Shown here piece after piece: positions 34,112 through 43,231 of a DNA stretch of 64,000 nt; the stretch's first letter is position 1; each line of letters opens with the position of its first letter. Under the pieces are notes generated by a model, which worked only from the letters and a program-made list of their open reading frames with translations, had not been told where the DNA came from and ran no database searches. This stretch comes from DASPWV01 sp046726375 (lineage in GTDB: Bacteria > Acidobacteriota > Vicinamibacteria > Vicinamibacterales > UBA2999), in assembly GCA_046726375.1 (NCBI GenBank), contig JBKPAJ010000022.1, forward strand, positions 1 to 64,000, read 5' to 3'. A program made the translations under genes and the position numbers.

Positions 34112-35473
34112 ATGAAAATCGGTTTCATCTCTCTCGGCTGTCCCAAGAATCTCGTCGATGCCGAAGTGATGCTCGGCCTCGCCGAACAGGCGGGGCATGA
34201 AATCACCGCCGACGCGGACGCGGCTGAGGTGCTCGTCGTCAACACATGCGCCTTCATCGACCGCGCCAAAAAGGAATCGATGGACACGATTCTCGAGATG
34301 GCCGAGTTGAAGAAGCAATCGCCGGGACGTCGGCTTGTGGTGACGGGATGTCTCGCTGAGCGGTATCGAGAGGAACTGCAGAGAGAGATCCCCGAGATCG
34401 ATGCGGTGCTCGGAACCGGTGAGGTGCCGCGCATCATTGAAGCCATCGATTCCCCCGCTCAAGCGAGGGCACACACGGCCACCTTTTATCGCAGGCTGCC
34501 GCAGTTCGGCGTCGACCTGCCGAGCTACATCTACGACGCCGATACGCCGCGCCGGCTGGCGACGCCTGGCCACTATGCGTATCTCAAGATTGCGGAGGGC
34601 TGCGACTACAAGTGCGCCTTCTGCATCATCCCGAAGATGCGCGGCCACTATCGCAGCCGATCGATTGAATCGATCGTCACGGAAGCGCAGGCGCTCGCTG
34701 CGCGGGGAGTCAAGGAGCTGCTGCTCATTTCGCAGGACACCAGCTTCTATGGTGTCGACCGCAAGGAACGCGGCGCGCTGCCACGCCTGCTGCGCGCGCT
34801 CAACGCCGTCGATGGTCTGGAGTGGATCCGTCTTCTGTATCTCTATCCGACAACCATTTCAGACGACGTGATCGACGCGATGGCACATTGCGAGAAGGTC
34901 TGCAAGTACATCGACCTGCCGCTGCAGCATGCGTCGGATACCGTGCTCAAACGCATGAAGCGTCCGGGAACGCGGCGCACGTATGAAGCGCTGCTCTCCA
35001 AAATCCGCGCGCGGATTCCCAACGTGACGCTGCGAACGACGTTCATTGTCGGGTTCCCGGGTGAGACCGAGGAGGACTTCGAGGAGCTGCTCGATTTCAT
35101 CGAAACCGTCGGTTTCGATCATGTTGGCGCGTTCACGTACTCACACGAGGAAGGCACGAGCGCGTACGGTCTCGCAGACGATGTTCCGGACAAGGTGAAG
35201 CGGCGGCGACAGACGGCCTTGATGGCGCGGCAGAAACGGCTTGTGACGTGGCGACAACAGTCACGGGTCGGCGAGCGGCGGCGGATCGTGATTGACGGTC
35301 GGTCCGAAGAGCACGAACTCGTCCTTCGCGGGCGGCTACAGGAGCAGGCGCCGGACATCGACCCGATTGTCTACCTCACCGGATGCGACCCGGCCGCGTT
35401 CGCGTCGGGACAGTTTATCGACGTCGAGATCGTGGCGGCGCGCGAATACGATCTCGTCGCGACACCTATCTGA
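34112..35473 (+). CDS. rimO: Ribosomal protein S12 methylthiotransferase RimO
   Basis: 453 residues. The N-terminal UPF0004 domain has cysteines in SLGCPKN, NTCAF and TGCL that bind the auxiliary cluster. The radical SAM core carries Cys164, Cys168 and Cys171 (CDYKCAFC). A C-terminal TRAM domain ends the protein. It adds a methylthio group to the conserved Asp of S12. Motifs such as LISQDTSFYGVD and DLPLQHAS favour RimO over MiaB. It converges on the methyltransferase gene. Confidence 0.95.
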   Translation: MKIGFISLGCPKNLVDAEVMLGLAEQAGHEITADADAAEVLVVNTCAFIDRAKKESMDTILEMAELKKQSPGRRLVVTGCLAERYREELQREIPEIDAVLGTGEVPRIIEAIDSPAQARAHTATFYRRLPQFGVDLPSYIYDADTPRRLATPGHYAYLKIAEGCDYKCAFCIIPKMRGHYRSRSIESIVTEAQALAARGVKELLLISQDTSFYGVDRKERGALPRLLRALNAVDGLEWIRLLYLYPTTISDDVIDAMAHCEKVCKYIDLPLQHASDTVLKRMKRPGTRRTYEALLSKIRARIPNVTLRTTFIVGFPGETEEDFEELLDFIETVGFDHVGAFTYSHEEGTSAYGLADDVPDKVKRRRQTALMARQKRLVTWRQQSRVGERRRIVIDGRSEEHELVLRGRLQEQAPDIDPIVYLTGCDPAAFASGQFIDVEIVAAREYDLVATPI

Positions 35474-35633
35474 CGACCCGCAGAGTCGCGCTGGTGACGA
35501 TGTCGCGCTCGTGCGCATCGAGAATATCGCGATTGATGCCGGCGCTTGGTCCGAAATCGCCGGCGTTGTCGATGATGGCGCGGCCGATTATGTCTGTCCG
35601 CTGCGACGCGCCACGAATCGTTGCTGATTCCAC
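35466..35633 (-). CDS. Possible small ORF or gene fragment overlapping the methyltransferase end
   Basis: Fifty-five residues if begun at the GTG at 35633: ESATIRGASQRTDIIGRAII, then DNAGDFGPSAGINRDILDAH and ERDIVTSATLRVVR, stop at 35466. The composition is protein-like with good third-position GC, but it overlaps the last ~45 bp of the methyltransferase and the rimO 3' end. No family recognised. It may be a fragment of a lost gene or chance. Confidence 0.25.
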   Translation of the reverse strand: MESATIRGASQRTDIIGRAIIDNAGDFGPSAGINRDILDAHERDIVTSATLRVVR

Positions 35634-36208
35634 TCCCGTGCGTGTCCACCATCGGCGAGTTTCCTGAACACCACCGTCTTGGCGAATTCGCGCTCGAGCG
35701 TCCAGTCGGGCTCCTCCGCGAGGAACTTGCGCAGCGTGTCGCCGGTCCAGAGCTGTGTGTCGTCGACGATCATGAGACCGCCAACCTTCAACGCCATGGC
35801 CGCGTAGTACCAGTCGATGAACGGTGTCGGGAATCCATGACGGCCGTCGATGAGCACGAGATCGAGGCAGCTAATCGCGAGCATCGGCAGCACGGTCTCG
35901 GAAGGCGCGATGTGAAACTGAACGCGGTCGGTGGCGATGCGGCGCTCGGCACAGTAGTGCCGGATGCGAGCCACCTGCCCAGCATCGGGCACGACGCAGA
36001 CGTGCTCGGCGCCGGCAGCGGCGAAGATGACCGTGCTCAACCCAGCCCCTGTTTCGAGCGTCCTCGACCGCTCCGTAACCGACCGATCGATGAAGCGCAG
36101 GACATTCTCCGGCAGGCCCCATGAGATTGGGGCGCCATTCGCGTCCTCGTGAAATGCCGGCGCGTCGGCCAAAAGCTCGTTCACGCTGATCCGCACTTCG
36201 TGACTCAT
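35588..36208 (-). CDS. Class I SAM-dependent methyltransferase-like protein
   Basis: 206 residues. A Rossmann-like core shows TLETGAGLSTVIFA as the SAM loop (motif I), VQFHIAPSETVLP, and LDLVLIDGRHGFPTPFIDWY (motif II region) followed by GGLMIVDDTQLW. This is the family often written as class I SAM methyltransferase next to glycosyltransferases, perhaps acting on a sugar or glycan end. It is the last gene of the minus-strand glycan operon, and its ATG overlaps the upstream stop as ATGA. Confidence 0.82.
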   Translation of the reverse strand: MSHEVRISVNELLADAPAFHEDANGAPISWGLPENVLRFIDRSVTERSRTLETGAGLSTVIFAAAGAEHVCVVPDAGQVARIRHYCAERRIATDRVQFHIAPSETVLPMLAISCLDLVLIDGRHGFPTPFIDWYYAAMALKVGGLMIVDDTQLWTGDTLRKFLAEEPDWTLEREFAKTVVFRKLADGGHAREWNQQRFVARRSGQT

Positions 36209-37344
36209 GACAACGCTCCCGCTCCGACCTCGTCCAGCACCCGCCCGAGGACGTGGTCGGAATCGAAGTACTCGCTCGCGAGCTCGCGCGCGGCCTCGCA
36301 GTGCTCCTCGTACTCGCGCTCGATCCGCTGGCAGGCGGCAACCGCCTCGTCCACGGTGCGAAATGCCAGCAGCCCACGTTTCGCCGCGTAGTGCGCGCTC
36401 CAGCCCGTGTCCTGCACGACCGCCGGCCGACCGGATGCGAGATATCGAATCGTGCGATCGCTGAACCACCCGCTATTCGTGTCGACGTACATTCCCTTCG
36501 CAACGGAAAACTCAGCCCCGGACGACTGCACGTAGGTACGGAAAGCATGGGGGCCGGCGGCGACGTGCTGCGGATCGATGAGCTGCCAGCCGCTGCTGCG
36601 CAGCATTGCAATGTCAGCGTGGTCGTCAGCGTGGATGTCGAGCGCCAGCTCGAAGGATTGCTCAGTCAGCCGCGGCACGGCGGCGAATTTCCTGAACTCG
36701 TGCGCCTTCTGGCCGTACTTGCGGCCCTCGAACTCGACGACGCCGAAGGGGCCGCGCCACCCGCCCACCGTCGTAAAGCGATCGAAGACACGCGGCGTGA
36801 CGTTTGGCCACTCGCTCAGCACTGCAAACGGACGCAGGGGACGCCACTGAATGCCGTGCGTCGGGATGCCGCAGTGTGGCTGACCGATGTTGTATCCGAC
36901 CGAATAGTAGGCGTCGTAGCCGTGCAGCTCGTGGCCGAGCAGCGCGGACGCGAGCCACATCTGCGTGAACCCGGGATCCTCGTCGATGAACACGGCCCGC
37001 TGCGGCCGGGCGCCCAATCGCCGCCACTCCAGGTGCCCGCTGATGTTGATGAAGAGATCGGCATCGTCGATGAGTCGGCGTAGGTCGGCCTGCGACAGTC
37101 CGAATACGCGGTCGCCATCGTTCGTCAGCAGCGTGCTGGAGGCGTTCAGATCGAAGTCAGCAAGAACGCTGCGGAAATATGCAAGCTGCGGTGATGGTTC
37201 GAGGCAGTACGCGCGGTCGATCTGCTCGACGAAGTGAACGGTCAGGCCGAGACGGCGCAGGCCTAGCACCCAGTGCAGGCGGTGCCATGTGTCACCGCCC
37301 TTTCCGGCGGTGTTTGCGATCGCGCCGGCGACAACGGCTAACAT
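36205..37344 (-). CDS. Glycosyltransferase-like protein, paralogue 1 of 3
   Basis: 379 residues. The N-terminus reads GKGGDTWHRLHWVLGLRRLG and the middle has ADLFINISGHL and AVFIDEDPGFTQMW. The C-terminal part carries SGWFSDRTIRYLASGRPAVV, then QDTGWS, the donor-site-like signature of group 1 (GT-B) transferases. Two relatives are in this cluster (42059-43231 and 47764-48957), sharing the WFS.R...YLA.GRPV..Q.TG signature. Exact activity unknown. It overlaps the GT2 gene upstream by seven bases. Confidence 0.78.
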   Translation of the reverse strand: MLAVVAGAIANTAGKGGDTWHRLHWVLGLRRLGLTVHFVEQIDRAYCLEPSPQLAYFRSVLADFDLNASSTLLTNDGDRVFGLSQADLRRLIDDADLFINISGHLEWRRLGARPQRAVFIDEDPGFTQMWLASALLGHELHGYDAYYSVGYNIGQPHCGIPTHGIQWRPLRPFAVLSEWPNVTPRVFDRFTTVGGWRGPFGVVEFEGRKYGQKAHEFRKFAAVPRLTEQSFELALDIHADDHADIAMLRSSGWQLIDPQHVAAGPHAFRTYVQSSGAEFSVAKGMYVDTNSGWFSDRTIRYLASGRPAVVQDTGWSAHYAAKRGLLAFRTVDEAVAACQRIEREYEEHCEAARELASEYFDSDHVLGRVLDEVGAGALS

Positions 37345-38312
37345 GCGCTCGCCGCCAGCAGGCCGCGCTCAGCGGCCATCTCGACGATCCCCTTCACTTT
37401 GAACGCCTTGAACGTGAAGTCGTACAGCTGCCACAGGTCGCGACGCGCCTCATCGCCGGCAACACTCACCTTGTCGAGCCGCCGCAGTTCCTGCATCGCC
37501 TGCGGCAAGTCACGCGCGAGTGCGGGCCACATGGCGACATCAGCGATCTGACAGTAGTCCTGCACCACCGGATCTGGATGCAGCTCGCTGAAAACGAACT
37601 GCGCTCGTCCCTGTCGCTCGCAGCGCCGGCAAAACTCGTCGAGCGTCACGCCACGGTTCATGAAGCTGATGGCACGCGGCTCGTAGTAGACCTTGAGGCC
37701 GAAGCGGCTCAAGCGGTATCCGAGCTCGATGTCTTCGCACCCGAACTCGAAGTCCTGCCTGAAAGCGCCATGGCGCGTGACGAACGAGCGCTTACAGGAG
37801 GATCGGCCGCCCCAGAAATGCGTGAAGTCGAGCGGTCGGCCCGGCGTGATGCCCGGATAGGAAAAGAGGTAGCGGCCGACCTCGGTGACGAAATGCATCA
37901 ATTCGGTGACCTCGAGCCACGGCGCCCAGGTGGTGTAGCCAAGCACGGCAGCCGCTTCGTCGGGCCACCGCCGATGCGCGTCGACGTGCTGCTGCAGCAA
38001 CTCGGCATGCGCAACATCGTCGTCGTCGAAGAACAACAGTATCCGTCCCGCGGAGGCGAACATGCCAACGTTCTTGGCGGCGGCGATGCCCGCGTGTTCG
38101 ATCCGGAAATAGCGGAGTGGCAAGCGCGGTTGGAAGTCGCGGCACACGTTCCGCGTCGTGTCCGTAGAACCGTCATCGACGACGAGCACTTCGAACTGTT
38201 CCTGCGGCAGCGTCTGCACGCGGAGACTGTCGAGCGCTGCGGCCAACAACCCGGCGCGGTTGCGCGTCGGAATGATGGCACTCACGAGCGGCACAGGCAC
38301 GGTATCAGACAC
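37338..38312 (-). CDS. Family 2 glycosyltransferase
   Basis: 324 residues, GT-A fold: VSAIIPTRNRAGLLAAALDS at the start, FEVLVVDDGSTDTT, and ILLFFDDDDVAHAELL with the metal-binding acidic run. An acceptor-side FGCEDIELGYRLSRFGLKVYY follows (ED motif). It transfers a sugar from an NDP donor; donor and acceptor unknown. It overlaps both neighbours slightly, in keeping with tight coupling in the operon. Confidence 0.93.
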   Translation of the reverse strand: MSDTVPVPLVSAIIPTRNRAGLLAAALDSLRVQTLPQEQFEVLVVDDGSTDTTRNVCRDFQPRLPLRYFRIEHAGIAAAKNVGMFASAGRILLFFDDDDVAHAELLQQHVDAHRRWPDEAAAVLGYTTWAPWLEVTELMHFVTEVGRYLFSYPGITPGRPLDFTHFWGGRSSCKRSFVTRHGAFRQDFEFGCEDIELGYRLSRFGLKVYYEPRAISFMNRGVTLDEFCRRCERQGRAQFVFSELHPDPVVQDYCQIADVAMWPALARDLPQAMQELRRLDKVSVAGDEARRDLWQLYDFTFKAFKVKGIVEMAAERGLLAASAC

Positions 38313-40674
38313 GGTGGGCTTCTTTGAATCCGATCACGTCGAGTACGCGAAAACATTGATCGAGCGGCAAATGGGGATGTTTCGCGAGCAGCGCGTGGCG
38401 GTCCTGGTTGGCGATGTCCCAGCTGTAATTCGCCACTGGTTTGCGCAAACTATGCGACACGGGCACGGCGTCGATGATGCCCATCCTCAACCCGCGCTCG
38501 CGCACACGGTACGACCAGACGTTCTCATATCCCCATCCCATTGCCGAAGTCAGATCGAATGGCAGAATCGCGTCGAACAGCGAGCGGTGAATGCTCGTCA
38601 CGGGACCGATTTCCACGAACATCGTTTGCCGGGCGAGCACGCCGCGCTGCTGCGCGACGATGGGATGGTCGTAGTACGAATCGTTGGTACGCGCGGGCTG
38701 CGCGAGGGCAAATCGAGCCCGTTGCTGCAAATCAATGAACGCGTCGAGAAACCGCTCCGGCATCACGATGTCGTCGTCGACAATGACCAGGTAGTCGTAG
38801 GCGTCGATGTCGTTGGCCGCGATGAGGCGGTTGAGCAGCTCGAATTTGGGTGTCGGTTCGTTAATCGACGCCGCGGTGACGTCGGCGAGATCGATCGCAG
38901 TTTTGCCACCGAGCGCAATCCATCGTTGCGTCACGGTGCAGGTGGTGGCCGCGCGCAGAATCCGACTCTCGTCAATGGCGTTATGGAGCTGCGTGGGCAG
39001 GTAGATCCCGAGCACGAGCACGCGCGGCTTGCGCCTCCCGGGACGCCGTACGGCGACGCGCGGATCGATGGCGGGCCTGTGCTTTTCCACGTCGTACGTC
39101 ACACGCGGTCGCGATGATCTGGCGCGCGGGGTGGAGGAGATGACGGCACGGTTTCGCCGCACAGCTCCGCTCGGCGTGAGCTTGTAAATCGCGCAGGCAT
39201 GGTCGCGCAGCACCAGCGTCGCGCGGTCATCGAGGTGCTCGGCGAGTTGCTTGTAGTGCGCGAGCCACCATGCAGCAGTGCTCGGGACGACAAAGTATTC
39301 GACGCCGCGCATCCGAGCGGCTTCGAGTGTGGCGACCGCAGCGGCGCCATCGGCCGGATAAAAGCCGGCGTAGCGGCCATCCGGCAGTTGCGGAAAGTGC
39401 TGGGCGTGCCGACCTTCAATCAACACGAGGCGTTCGTCGCCCTTGCTGATGATCGCCACACTCGAGCCGGCCGGAATGGACCGCTGGATCGCGTCGATGG
39501 TTCGCGTGCGCACCTGTTCGTACGAGGTTTCCGGTCCCACCTCGCCGTCAGGCAGCACCTTGGGCGAGCGATCGAGCGCGGCGTCGATCGCGGCGAAGAA
39601 GCGCTGCTTCACGGCCGCCCTGCCGTGAATCTGCACGAGCTGCTCCGGTCCGCGTTCGGCCAGCCGTGTCCATCGCGCTTCGTTGGTGAGCAAATCCTCG
39701 AGTGCCGCAGCAAACGCCACTGGATCGTCGGCAACGAGAACATCGCGATCGTGCGCGAGCTCGAGGCCTTCCACGCCGATGCTGGTTGTAACCACCGGGG
39801 TCCCCGCCGCCATCGACTGAATGACCTTGCCTTTCGTGCCGGCGCCATAGCGAACGGGAACGGCGGTCACCCGCGTGCGACTGAAATAGGGCACGAGGGA
39901 CGGCACCCACCCGACAACGCGCACATACGGATGCTTCGCCAGCGTCGCAGCCTTCGCCTCCGACGCGTTACCTACGACCCAGAGCGGATGCTGCGCGAGA
40001 ACCGCGGCCGGCAGGTGCGGCACGATGTCGTTGACGAGATACGCCGCGGCATCAACGTTCGGCTGATGCCAGAAGTTGCCGACGAACAGTATGCCTTTGC
40101 GCTCGTGAAACGGAACGCGCGATGCCGGCAGATCCTCACACAGCGGCACGCGGCAGACCGGATCACCGACCAGATCGGCGATGATGCCGGCTTCCTTGTC
40201 AGACACCGCCAGCACGCCGTCCGCGGCGGCGTATGTATTCAGCTCACGGATGAATTCGTCGCCGATACGCGCGTTCAGCCGCTTCGGTGTGTCGTGCTCC
40301 GCGCCGGAGCGGAACGATGCGCGGCTGTTACGCAAGAAATGCACATCATGGCTGTCGATGAGAATGCGAGTACCGGGCGACCAGCGCCGCAGCGCGGGAA
40401 TACACCCTTCCGCCACGTGCCAGTACTCGAGAAGCGCGAGATCGAACTTACGCTCGGCCAGGAACTCGTCGGAGAGTGTTTCGAACCCGACATGGGTGCG
40501 CACGCCGCACTGCGCCAGCATGCGGGCATAGCGATCGTCGGTTTCGCCCTCGCGCGCGATGTACGTCACCGTCCAGCGGTCTTCGCGGAGGAACTCGACG
40601 AAATCGAACACGCGCCGCGATCCGCATTCGCGGTCGTATTCCGGCATTCGTGTGCTGCAAACGAGCGCGTTCAT
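38305..40674 (-). CDS. Three-domain glycosyltransferase: GT4 + shared unknown domain + GT-A-like domain
   Basis: 789 residues. Residues 1 to about 370 form a GT4-like GT-B domain (ILFVGNFWHQPNVDAAAYLV, PVRYGAGTKGKVIQSMAAGT, PVVTTSIGVEGLEL). About 400-520 is a domain with VAIISKGDERLVLIEGRHAQ, HFPQLPDGRYAGFYPAD and WWLAHYKQLAEHL. It is shared with the next upstream gene and has no function known to me. About 560-789 looks like a GT-A domain (YLVIVDDDIVMPERFLDAFI). The start is the ATG at 40674, five bases after the upstream stop; a much longer frame lies in the upstream gene and is rejected. Confidence 0.85.
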   Translation of the reverse strand: MNALVCSTRMPEYDRECGSRRVFDFVEFLREDRWTVTYIAREGETDDRYARMLAQCGVRTHVGFETLSDEFLAERKFDLALLEYWHVAEGCIPALRRWSPGTRILIDSHDVHFLRNSRASFRSGAEHDTPKRLNARIGDEFIRELNTYAAADGVLAVSDKEAGIIADLVGDPVCRVPLCEDLPASRVPFHERKGILFVGNFWHQPNVDAAAYLVNDIVPHLPAAVLAQHPLWVVGNASEAKAATLAKHPYVRVVGWVPSLVPYFSRTRVTAVPVRYGAGTKGKVIQSMAAGTPVVTTSIGVEGLELAHDRDVLVADDPVAFAAALEDLLTNEARWTRLAERGPEQLVQIHGRAAVKQRFFAAIDAALDRSPKVLPDGEVGPETSYEQVRTRTIDAIQRSIPAGSSVAIISKGDERLVLIEGRHAQHFPQLPDGRYAGFYPADGAAAVATLEAARMRGVEYFVVPSTAAWWLAHYKQLAEHLDDRATLVLRDHACAIYKLTPSGAVRRNRAVISSTPRARSSRPRVTYDVEKHRPAIDPRVAVRRPGRRKPRVLVLGIYLPTQLHNAIDESRILRAATTCTVTQRWIALGGKTAIDLADVTAASINEPTPKFELLNRLIAANDIDAYDYLVIVDDDIVMPERFLDAFIDLQQRARFALAQPARTNDSYYDHPIVAQQRGVLARQTMFVEIGPVTSIHRSLFDAILPFDLTSAMGWGYENVWSYRVRERGLRMGIIDAVPVSHSLRKPVANYSWDIANQDRHALLAKHPHLPLDQCFRVLDVIGFKEAHRV

Positions 40675-40679
40675 ACCGT

Positions 40680-42050
40680 TCAGATGTCGAGCGCCGACAC
40701 GCGGCCTTGCAAGGCGGGCCGCCAGCGCATGCCGAACCGCCGGCGCCATTCCGGCGCCTCCGCCGGCTCCGCAGCCGAGGCCACTGCCCGCGTCAACCGT
40801 ACGCCGCACACCGCGATCGCGTCGGGCTGGTAGTAGGTGGCGTAGCCGCGTTCTTGAAGCCGCAGACAAAAGTCCGCATCACGCATCCGTCCGCTCGGCC
40901 AGGCGGTGTCGAGGCCGCCGGTCTCCGCGAGCGCGCGGCGGCTGACCGCCATGAAACGCGAGGAGCAGAAGTCAACGCGCCGCACGAAGCTGAAAGCGGG
41001 GTCCGCACAGCGCCAAGCGTCGCGTCCGATGTCGACCAGGGACGCATCGGGCCGCAGCGCGCCGCCCGCATGCAGAAGGCGGCCGCTCGCATCGAGCAGC
41101 CGGCCGCCGACGGCGCCAATCTGCGGAAACCTGGCGAAGGTCTCGGCCAGCGCCTGCGTTGCGCCGGGTAGCACCAACACCCCAGGCGCCACCCACACAG
41201 TCATGGCTTCAGCTGACGCCTGAAGCATGCCAGGAGCGCGGAGCAGCCATTCAACACGCGCAACGCGATCGCCATCCAAGATCACGACCGCGGCGATCGC
41301 CACCCGGCGCGCCTCGCGTAGCACATCCGCCTGGCCGCTGCTGGCCACGACGATGTCGATGCTTTTATCGATGTCTGGCAGCACGTCGCTCGTGCGCGTG
41401 GCAACGGCATACGCCGAGAACCGCTGCCTCAACTGCTGGCCGCTGCTCCAGTCGAGGAGGTACGGGCGATGTCCAAGCCGGCGCTCGGCTTCGGCGATCA
41501 CGCGATCGAGACCGACTCGCGTGCGGGAAGAATCGCGACGCGCCTTGGGCATTCGCAGGTCGTAGACAGAGCACGCCGTGTCGTCGAAGACCTTGAGATA
41601 GTGACCTCCCAGGTGGCGTCTGAGTCCGCGATAGAAGTCGAGCCACCAGGTGACGAACGCCGGCAATACGAGCGTGTCATAGCCCTCATGCCGGAGCGCC
41701 TCGAGATGCGCCACGACGCTGACGTCGTCCGCCGGATGGAATCCCGCGTACTCTCCGCTGAGGTCCTGGGGAAAGTGGGCGACACGCTGCACCGGGATGT
41801 CGAGCAGCGATGCATCCCCCTTGCTCGCGACGAGAACTCGGGAGTTCTTGCGCAGCACGCTGCGCAAGCGCCGCCGAACGGTGCGCGCGACTTCCTGCCT
41901 GACCGGAAGATCGCGATGTTCCAGGCGTTGTTCCAGTTCTTCGAGCTTCGCGCGCGTCTCCTGGAGATCGAAGGCAACACTCCTCAACTGCCGGCGCAGC
42001 CGCACGCCTTCGTCGCGCGCGTTCGCAGTGTCTTTGCGCTTCGTCTTCAT
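40680..42050 (-). CDS. Coiled-coil + shared unknown domain + GT2-like protein
   Basis: 456 residues. An N-terminal coiled coil (LRSVAFDLQETRAKLEELEQ) leads into the same domain as in the next gene (RVLVASKGDASLLDI, HFPQDLSGEYAGFHPAD, WWLDFYRGLRRHLGG). The C-terminal half resembles a GT2 acceptor region (FPQIGAVGGRLLDASGRLLH, FMAVSRRALAETGGLD, DADFCLRLQERGYATYYQP), but the usual N-terminal nucleotide strand is weak. It may be an inactive or very diverged transferase. Gap of eight bases to the upstream gene. Confidence 0.75.
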   Translation of the reverse strand: MKTKRKDTANARDEGVRLRRQLRSVAFDLQETRAKLEELEQRLEHRDLPVRQEVARTVRRRLRSVLRKNSRVLVASKGDASLLDIPVQRVAHFPQDLSGEYAGFHPADDVSVVAHLEALRHEGYDTLVLPAFVTWWLDFYRGLRRHLGGHYLKVFDDTACSVYDLRMPKARRDSSRTRVGLDRVIAEAERRLGHRPYLLDWSSGQQLRQRFSAYAVATRTSDVLPDIDKSIDIVVASSGQADVLREARRVAIAAVVILDGDRVARVEWLLRAPGMLQASAEAMTVWVAPGVLVLPGATQALAETFARFPQIGAVGGRLLDASGRLLHAGGALRPDASLVDIGRDAWRCADPAFSFVRRVDFCSSRFMAVSRRALAETGGLDTAWPSGRMRDADFCLRLQERGYATYYQPDAIAVCGVRLTRAVASAAEPAEAPEWRRRFGMRWRPALQGRVSALDI

Positions 42051-42058
42051 CGGTCGTG

Positions 42059-43231
42059 TTATGCCGCCTTGACCTGCGCCAGCAGCTGCGGCAGCACCAC
42101 GCGGTAGTCGAACGATTCCACCGCGATCGTGCGGGCCGCCCTGCTGTGGCGCGAGTAATTGGTCGCGATGCGGTCCACCGCGGCAGCGACGTCATCGAGC
42201 GTCGAGAACGCGAACAACCCTTCCCCCGTCGGGAGCACGTTGCTGAAACCGGTCTCCTGCGTGATCACGGGCCGGCCGGCCGCGAGATACGTGGCGCTGC
42301 GCTCGCTGAACCAGCCGCTGCGCAGCCGGATGTTCTGGTCCTTGGCGACCGTAAACTCGCCGCGCGACTGCTGAATGTAGGCGCGGTATGCGTCCAGATC
42401 GGTCGAGAACGACAGCGCGTCGCGCACTCGCCAGCCGTGCTCCTCGAGCATGACCCGGTCCTCGGGTTCGTAGCTGCTCAGCGCAAGCTCGAAGCGCCCG
42501 CCAGTTCGCACCGGCACGTCGACAAACTTCAGAAACTCGTGGTGCTTGCTCCAGTAGTAGGTCTCGCCCTGAAACGCGAACGCGCGGTACTCCTGGCGCC
42601 AGTTCCCAATGGTCGTGAACACGTCCGGCATGCCGCATGGCTGGTCCCAGAAATCCATGACCACTGGAGGAGGAGTGGGGTGAAATACAAAGCGATTCGA
42701 GACCGGTACCTTCGAATCCGGGTTACCGTAGTTGAGCCCCCAGGTCACGAAGGCGCTGTGTGCGGCCAGCAAGTCGATCGTGTGCTGCGCGTTCTCATGA
42801 ATCTCGATTTGCACGTCGACCGGATCGGTGTCGACGTAGATCAGTTCACCCGCAGCGCTGTGTTCCGGCATCAGCTTGGTCGAACCGTGCAGATTGACGA
42901 TGAAATCGGCGGACGCGTAGAGCTGACGCAGCGCCTCGCGGGACATTCCGAAGCAGCGATCGTCGTGCACGACGTGGTACGCCCAGCGATGCTGCAGATC
43001 GAATCGTTGCATCACCGCCGCGACGAACGCCGCGGCCCTCTGCCAACCATCGTCGCCCTTTTGGCGCATGAACATGCGCGGCGTGCTGCCGTGCGCTTCG
43101 ACGTAATACACGTCGTAGCCAAGTCGCTGAAAGCCGATGAGGTACTGAAGCGTGGCCCAGACGAGTCCGCCCACAGGCATGCGGCTCATGATCCCAAGGA
43201 GGACGATCCGTTGCGGTCCGCGGATCTTCAC
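42059..43231 (-). CDS. Glycosyltransferase-like protein, paralogue 2 of 3
   Basis: 390 residues. The N-terminus has GGLVWATLQYLIGFQRLGYD, the middle has ADFIVNLHGSTKLM and LIYVDTDPVDVQIE, and the C-terminus RSGWFSERSATYLAAGRPVI, then TQETGFSNVLPTGEGLFAF. It is clearly related to the products at 36205 and 47764. The upstream gene's stop overlaps its ATG (ATGA). Confidence 0.78.
   Translation of the reverse strand: MKIRGPQRIVLLGIMSRMPVGGLVWATLQYLIGFQRLGYDVYYVEAHGSTPRMFMRQKGDDGWQRAAAFVAAVMQRFDLQHRWAYHVVHDDRCFGMSREALRQLYASADFIVNLHGSTKLMPEHSAAGELIYVDTDPVDVQIEIHENAQHTIDLLAAHSAFVTWGLNYGNPDSKVPVSNRFVFHPTPPPVVMDFWDQPCGMPDVFTTIGNWRQEYRAFAFQGETYYWSKHHEFLKFVDVPVRTGGRFELALSSYEPEDRVMLEEHGWRVRDALSFSTDLDAYRAYIQQSRGEFTVAKDQNIRLRSGWFSERSATYLAAGRPVITQETGFSNVLPTGEGLFAFSTLDDVAAAVDRIATNYSRHSRAARTIAVESFDYRVVLPQLLAQVKAA

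Noticed and set aside
39199..40833. 544-residue plus-strand frame opposite the three-domain glycosyltransferase
   Set aside because: Composition typical of an antisense high-GC frame; the minus strand has clear GT motifs.
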